A DNA stretch of 34,849 bases. It comes from a virus. The position numbers and the translations under genes were made by a program. How positions within the stretch are numbered: the stretch's first letter is position 1; each line of letters begins with the position of its first letter. The stretch is taken from positions 1-34,849 of IMG/VR virus record IMGVR_UViG_3300025132_000135. The stretch is one strand, 5' to 3'. This document shows, one piece after another, positions 31,808 to 34,849 of the stretch. Below the pieces are notes generated by a model, which ran no database searches, was not told the DNA's origin, and saw only the letters and a list, made by a program, of their open reading frames with translations.

Positions 31808-33164
31808 GGTCGTTCACGAAGACGGCATCGACCCATATCAATTTCTCTTTGGCAGAATGTTTACCGTACCTTTGCCTTCTTTGGTGAGCTCTCCTCCAGT
31901 GCGGTCTGTTCTTATCTTTGTCCCCGTCATCAGAAGTGTACCCTTGTCTGCGAAGAGTAGCTCCATATCTTTTACCGATGATGTTAGGACTCCATTCAGA
32001 TTCACGGAGAGTGTGACCCCTACGAACTTTAGCGGGTTGAGTTTGCTCGGCTATAGTGCTGACCTCTTCAGGTTTAGCAGCCATGAAAGCCATAATTTTA
32101 AGGGTGAACTCAAGCATCTCATCCATCTTAGGACCTTTCCAGTTTGGTGTAATCCTTTGCTCCTCATCGGGTCCCTCTAAGGGCCATTTGGCAAGAGCCC
32201 TATTTTGTTCTAACAATTCAGCAACGGGGACTGGATCATCCATGCGAAAACGTGCGGGAAGCTTGAGCGTAGTTCCACTAACGCAGCCCACGTTAAGGAC
32301 GGGCTGTATTTTATACTGACCTGACCTCCACATTTCGTTTGATATATCGGGCTCTTTAAAAACAGAGGTATTTATTTTTCCAGACTCATCATTGATATCC
32401 ATGTTAGCCCAGTGTTCTAGCATTGCATCACCTATCTCCCTCCAAGGTCCGTCCCCGCTTTCGACTATCATCTTGTTCATGTTATGTGAGTTACATCCTC
32501 CCATGTATTCCCACTCTTGATCGAGGTTTGAAGTGTACTCATCAGTAACCGAGTTATACATCTCAAAAGATCTAGCTACCCCTATGGTAGCTATGTAATC
32601 AGATCCTCCCTTTTCTTTTATAGATGACACCGAATCTAAACCTTTTTTTGGTAAACAAATTAAGAAGCTCGGCAACGCAAACTCGATGTCTGCTAAGGTT
32701 AAAGTGGGGTCCAACTTAGAATCAATAATCATTTGTTCTGTAGTCTCATCAAGAAAATAAACGGGATAGTTGAAACCCAATAGGTTTATATGAATATCCC
32801 TCCATGCTGCCGTCGCCTTACCATCGTCCTCATCATCAAAACCGTGCTCAAGATAACTAAATAAGTTAGCCACTCCAAACAAGCGCGGGTCACTAAAGTC
32901 AGGTACGTTCTTAAATCTTTTAGGAAAAAAAGAATTATACACTCTTGAAGGGGTTACCTTTTTGAATTCTTTACAGTAGCTATTAGCATTCCCATGCCCC
33001 TTTAAGTGGTAAACAGCACGGACAAATGCTATAGAGATGTCATCGAGAAGGTGTTTCTTGAGCTTAGAGTCCGTTATTCCTACGGGCTTGAACCCCTCAG
33101 TAAAAGGGTAAGGTTCTTTGTCGGGATTGAAATGCATCCCGTTTCTAGATAATGATTTATTCAT
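31794..33164 (-). CDS. AcrVA2-like phage protein (456 aa)
   Basis: C-terminal residues 420-456 read RPHWRRAHQRRQRYG, then KEKLIWVDAVFVND. As I recall it, the Cas12a inhibitor AcrVA2 ends in a similar RPHIRRGHWHGYW...RVRWQPAVFVN segment. A second region, VPVAELLEQ followed by MLEFTLKIMAFMAAKPEEVS, also recalls AcrVA2's SVAEVL...LLPYLLWLCVAEPDI. AcrVA2 acts by lowering Cas12a mRNA in a translation-dependent way. The family is wider than Cas12a inhibition and many members sit in phages and plasmids, so the target here is unknown. The protein is longer than AcrVA2 (322 aa), with an extra N-terminal part (FPKRFKNVPDFSDPRLFGV region) I cannot place. It is co-directional with the small genes around it. 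Confidence 0.6.
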   Translation of the reverse strand: MNKSLSRNGMHFNPDKEPYPFTEGFKPVGITDSKLKKHLLDDISIAFVRAVYHLKGHGNANSYCKEFKKVTPSRVYNSFFPKRFKNVPDFSDPRLFGVANLFSYLEHGFDDEDDGKATAAWRDIHINLLGFNYPVYFLDETTEQMIIDSKLDPTLTLADIEFALPSFLICLPKKGLDSVSSIKEKGGSDYIATIGVARSFEMYNSVTDEYTSNLDQEWEYMGGCNSHNMNKMIVESGDGPWREIGDAMLEHWANMDINDESGKINTSVFKEPDISNEMWRSGQYKIQPVLNVGCVSGTTLKLPARFRMDDPVPVAELLEQNRALAKWPLEGPDEEQRITPNWKGPKMDEMLEFTLKIMAFMAAKPEEVSTIAEQTQPAKVRRGHTLRESEWSPNIIGKRYGATLRRQGYTSDDGDKDKNRPHWRRAHQRRQRYGKHSAKEKLIWVDAVFVNDPEKD

Positions 33165-33188
33165 GATTAAGTTTAGTTAGTTGTTAAG

Positions 33189-33347
33189 TTATTCTTCGTT
33201 TATAAACCAAGATGAAACATCTTTATTTTTTACTAAGTCTTTTAAATACTTGAGCAGTTCGTCACGGGCATCCGCCTGACTTTCTGCTGTAAAATTTAAA
33301 TTACAAGAGGCACTAAAATATTTTGTAGCTTTCTTTTTTATACTCAT
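33189..33347 (-). CDS. 52-aa small protein
   Basis: ATG at 33347 follows directly on the stop of the 76-aa membrane protein gene, giving MSIKKKATKYFSASCNLNFTAESQADARDELLKYLKD and an end at the TAA at 33189. The form (beta-strand 'YFSASCNLNFTAES' then an amphipathic helix) is a common fold of small phage proteins. It fills what would otherwise be a gap of 183 bp. Function unknown. Confidence 0.5.
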   Translation of the reverse strand: MSIKKKATKYFSASCNLNFTAESQADARDELLKYLKDLVKNKDVSSWFINEE

Positions 33348-33578
33348 TTATACAGTTCGGTTAAGTTTATCGACAAGCATCCAGATTGATGCAGTGATTG
33401 CGGGAAGGATCACGAGACAAAGGAACATCTCGAATCCACTGATCCTCATTACAGCGGTCTTCGCGTCCGCTACGTAGCCTCCCGCTATTGCAGCGATCAG
33501 CAGGAAAAGGATAAAAAGTAATGAGCAAAGAGATATGAACAGAGTCCTATCAATGAAGTCGTTAATTATTTTTTTCAT
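33348..33578 (-). CDS. Two-TM small membrane protein (76 aa)
   Basis: A short basic N-terminus is followed by a strong transmembrane helix (about 13-35, LFISLCSLLFILFLLIAAIA) and a second (about 48-69, GFEMFLCLVILPAITASIW), with a positive end. It starts 3 bp after the 86-aa gene and abuts the 52-aa gene. The two helices recall small phage membrane modulators such as superinfection-exclusion or host envelope proteins, but that is a guess. It lacks any holin-specific sign. Confidence 0.65.
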   Translation of the reverse strand: MKKIINDFIDRTLFISLCSLLFILFLLIAAIAGGYVADAKTAVMRISGFEMFLCLVILPAITASIWMLVDKLNRTV

Positions 33579-33581
33579 AAA

Positions 33582-33842
33582 TTATTTAAGTTCAGATTCA
33601 ATATGGTTACAAACTTGGTCCGCGATCTCACGGCCCACGGCTATGCGTTCCTCCTCATCTGCCTCAGACCGAAGCCCAGATTTTACGCACTGATCCACGC
33701 ATTTAAGTATGACGTTCCATTCGTTGTGATCTAACCCCACGTAAATGGTGTTAACCTTTTGAGGTGGGTTCGATACGTAGAAGAAACGCAAGACGAGGAT
33801 CGTTAATAAGATCCAGATTAAGATGAAGAATATTGTAAGCAT
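33582..33842 (-). CDS. Single-TM protein (86 aa)
   Basis: An N-terminal transmembrane anchor (about residues 3-22, TIFFILIWILLTILVLRFFY) is followed by a cytoplasmic or periplasmic helical domain (DHNEWNVILKCVDQCVKSGL, then REIADQVCNHIESELK) with three cysteines. It is first after the terminator-like hairpin that follows the VWA gene and lies 3 bp before the two-TM gene. Function unknown. Confidence 0.6.
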   Translation of the reverse strand: MLTIFFILIWILLTILVLRFFYVSNPPQKVNTIYVGLDHNEWNVILKCVDQCVKSGLRSEADEEERIAVGREIADQVCNHIESELK

Positions 33843-33871
33843 ATCTAATTTTATTTTTTGTTAAAAGGTTT

Positions 33872-33900
33872 AGCCCCCTCCCCTCCATGAAGAGGGGGCT
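33872..33900 (-). terminator. Hairpin after the VWA gene
   Basis: Perfect 9-bp stem AGCCCCCTC/GAGGGGGCT with an 11-nt loop, 7 bp past the VWA stop on the minus strand. The only T-run on that side (TTTT) begins about 5 nt after the stem, so it is a weaker intrinsic terminator than the one at 30059-30098. It may partly terminate transcripts from the VWA gene and lower expression of the small genes that follow. Confidence 0.55.
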
Positions 33901-33907
33901 GTTATTT

Positions 33908-34849
33908 CTAGCTCACTGGTGGAGCTTCTACTACTTTACCTAACTTAAAGCGTTCGGGTTTCATGCCACCGTAAACAACCCATAGCAACTTGGCAGGTAA
34001 CAAGTGCTGAGGTATTTGATTACGCTGATCGCATTCACCGTCCGTGATGTACACCACCGCACCGACATTCGGATGGTAGCGTTTCACATATTCGAAGGCG
34101 GGGACAAATCTAGTTCCACCACCGCCCGTGATGATTGATCTATCGATCCTCTGATTTGATGAGTAGGATCTGGACTTGTTAAGCTCGACCTCAGTGGAGC
34201 AGCAGATAACGTGAGTCTTCTTAGGCTTGTACTGCCTCATCAAATTCTCAAGCTGATCGAGTCCGTCATTCACTACGTCATCGGACATTGAGTAGCTAGT
34301 GTCGATGATGTACGCGATCTCAGGTAGCTTCTTAGATCCACGGCCCGCGCTGAATAAATCAGTCGCGCTTAGGACTGGGATGTTCTGAGGCTTGTCCCAT
34401 CCACCGCTGAGAGTACGCTTGAGCCAGTTGGTAAGAACTTTTTGCCACGGTACTTTAGCTTTAGCTGTGAATGCTTCAGATACTTTACGAGTCAGTCCGT
34501 CTTTAGCCTCTTCGAGTCCCGCTTTCTTGCTCATCTCCTGAATCCTTACGGCCTCTTTGATTTTCTTGCGGGCCTTCGCGTCTGCCTCTTCAGGGGTCTC
34601 GCCCTCTTCGAGCTCAGGATATCTTACATTATCGCTGACCTGACCACCTGCCCCAGATCCAGAGTCACTTGAACCTTCACCATCTGCATCTCCATCTGCA
34701 CCGCCTTCACCATCGGCATCTCCATCTGCGTCTCCATCTGCACCGCCATCTGCACCGCCATCTGCACCGCCATCTGCACCGCCATCTGCACCGCCATCTG
34801 CACCGCCATCTGCGTCTCCATCTGCGTCTCCATCTGCGTCTCCATCTGC
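33908..34849 (-). CDS. DUF2201-type VWA metallopeptidase-like protein, N-terminus outside window
   Basis: The frame is open for 313 codons to the right edge. The C-terminal 208 residues (from an internal ATG at 34534) contain the VWA fold with a MIDAS: IIDTSYS (Asp-x-Ser-x-Ser), GGGGT with the threonine and YITDGE with the Asp, preceded by VPWQKVLTNWLKRTLSGGWDKP and ending LLWVVYGG. This order is that of DUF2201 VWA proteins, which normally have an N-terminal metallopeptidase-like domain, here beyond the edge. Upstream of the VWA part is an acidic Asp/Gly/Ala linker coded by 12-bp repeats. Such proteins usually pair with MoxR-type AAA ATPases, which would be next on this strand. The internal ATG is not the true start. 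Confidence 0.85.
   Translation of the reverse strand, partial: ADGDADGDADGDADGGADGGADGGADGGADGGADGGADGDADGDADGEGGADGDADGEGSSDSGSGAGGQVSDNVRYPELEEGETPEEADAKARKKIKEAVRIQEMSKKAGLEEAKDGLTRKVSEAFTAKAKVPWQKVLTNWLKRTLSGGWDKPQNIPVLSATDLFSAGRGSKKLPEIAYIIDTSYSMSDDVVNDGLDQLENLMRQYKPKKTHVICCSTEVELNKSRSYSSNQRIDRSIITGGGGTRFVPAFEYVKRYHPNVGAVVYITDGECDQRNQIPQHLLPAKLLWVVYGGMKPERFKLGKVVEAPPVS
34687..34849 (-). repeat. 12-bp tandem repeats coding an Asp/Gly/Ala linker
   Basis: The units are CACCGCCATCTG (six in a row, 34741-34812) and CGTCTCCATCTG (34813-34848 and elsewhere), plus variants, encoding repeated Asp-Gly-Gly-Ala and Asp-Gly-Asp-Ala on the minus strand. The array continues past the right edge. It gives a flexible acidic linker between the missing N-terminal domain and the VWA domain, and it can change length by slippage. 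The DNA also reads as a Met/Gln repeat in another frame, which is not a gene. Confidence 0.85.

Noticed and set aside
34624-34845. Minus-strand Met/Gln repeat ORF (about 73 codons)
   Set aside because: It is the shadow of the 12-bp repeats of the VWA gene in another frame. The VWA frame is open through the whole region to the edge.
1-34849. tRNA genes, integrase or insertion sequences
   Set aside because: No cloverleaf with CCA end, no recombinase motif and no transposase or paired terminal repeats were seen.

Overview
This window is a contiguous piece of an AT-rich double-stranded DNA tailed bacteriophage genome (or a prophage of the same type). It holds a holin/lipoprotein/amidase lysis cassette, a full replication module, both terminase subunits and a 14.7-kb gene for a single 4901-residue virion-type 'polyvalent' protein. 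No tRNA, rRNA, CRISPR array, integrase or RNA polymerase is visible. Portal, major capsid and tail genes are absent and presumably lie left of position 1 or right of the far edge. Nearly all starts lack a Shine-Dalgarno sequence and sit in A/T-rich leaders, and GTG/TTG starts occur. That fits a host with weak SD dependence (for example Bacteroidota), but the host cannot be fixed from this sequence.

Layout. (1) 1-1917, plus strand: end of a holin, a 35-aa basic protein, a 63-aa coil protein with an out-of-frame nested lipoprotein (spanin-like arrangement), an N-acetylmuramoyl-L-alanine amidase endolysin, a degenerate zinc-peptidase-like protein and a PD-(D/E)XK nuclease. (2) 11225-1919, minus strand: terminase small subunit, several small proteins, RuvC-like resolvase, SNF2-type helicase, Cas4/RecB-like Fe-S nuclease, a possible ssDNA-binding protein, family A DNA polymerase, AEP-SF3 primase-helicase and a small protein paralogous to one near the start of the operon. 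Most genes overlap or abut. The largest gap, just before polA, carries a strong structured leader. (3) 11253-30054, plus strand: terminase large subunit, then two probable internal virion proteins and the giant polyvalent protein. (4) 34849-30183, minus strand: a probable early/host-takeover arm with a DUF2201-type VWA protein cut by the window edge, two small membrane proteins, a protein whose C-terminus resembles the anti-CRISPR AcrVA2, a stand-alone DnaA domain-IV protein and several unknown small proteins. It ends in a clear intrinsic terminator facing the giant gene.

How the parts work together. The replication operon supplies priming/unwinding, synthesis, end processing, branch resolution and packaging initiation. 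The giant protein is likely packaged and ejected. From the sequence it appears to carry three ADP-ribosyltransferase-like folds, a ParB/sulfiredoxin-like domain, a 2H-phosphoesterase-like domain, a DUF7178-like domain and a degenerate metallopeptidase-like segment. Together with the AcrVA2-like and DnaA-IV-like proteins, this suggests a heavy investment in modifying the host or blocking its defences early in infection. The most novel points are the ART/ParB/2H/ART/ART architecture, the AcrVA2-like gene and the DnaA-IV protein with altered recognition residues.
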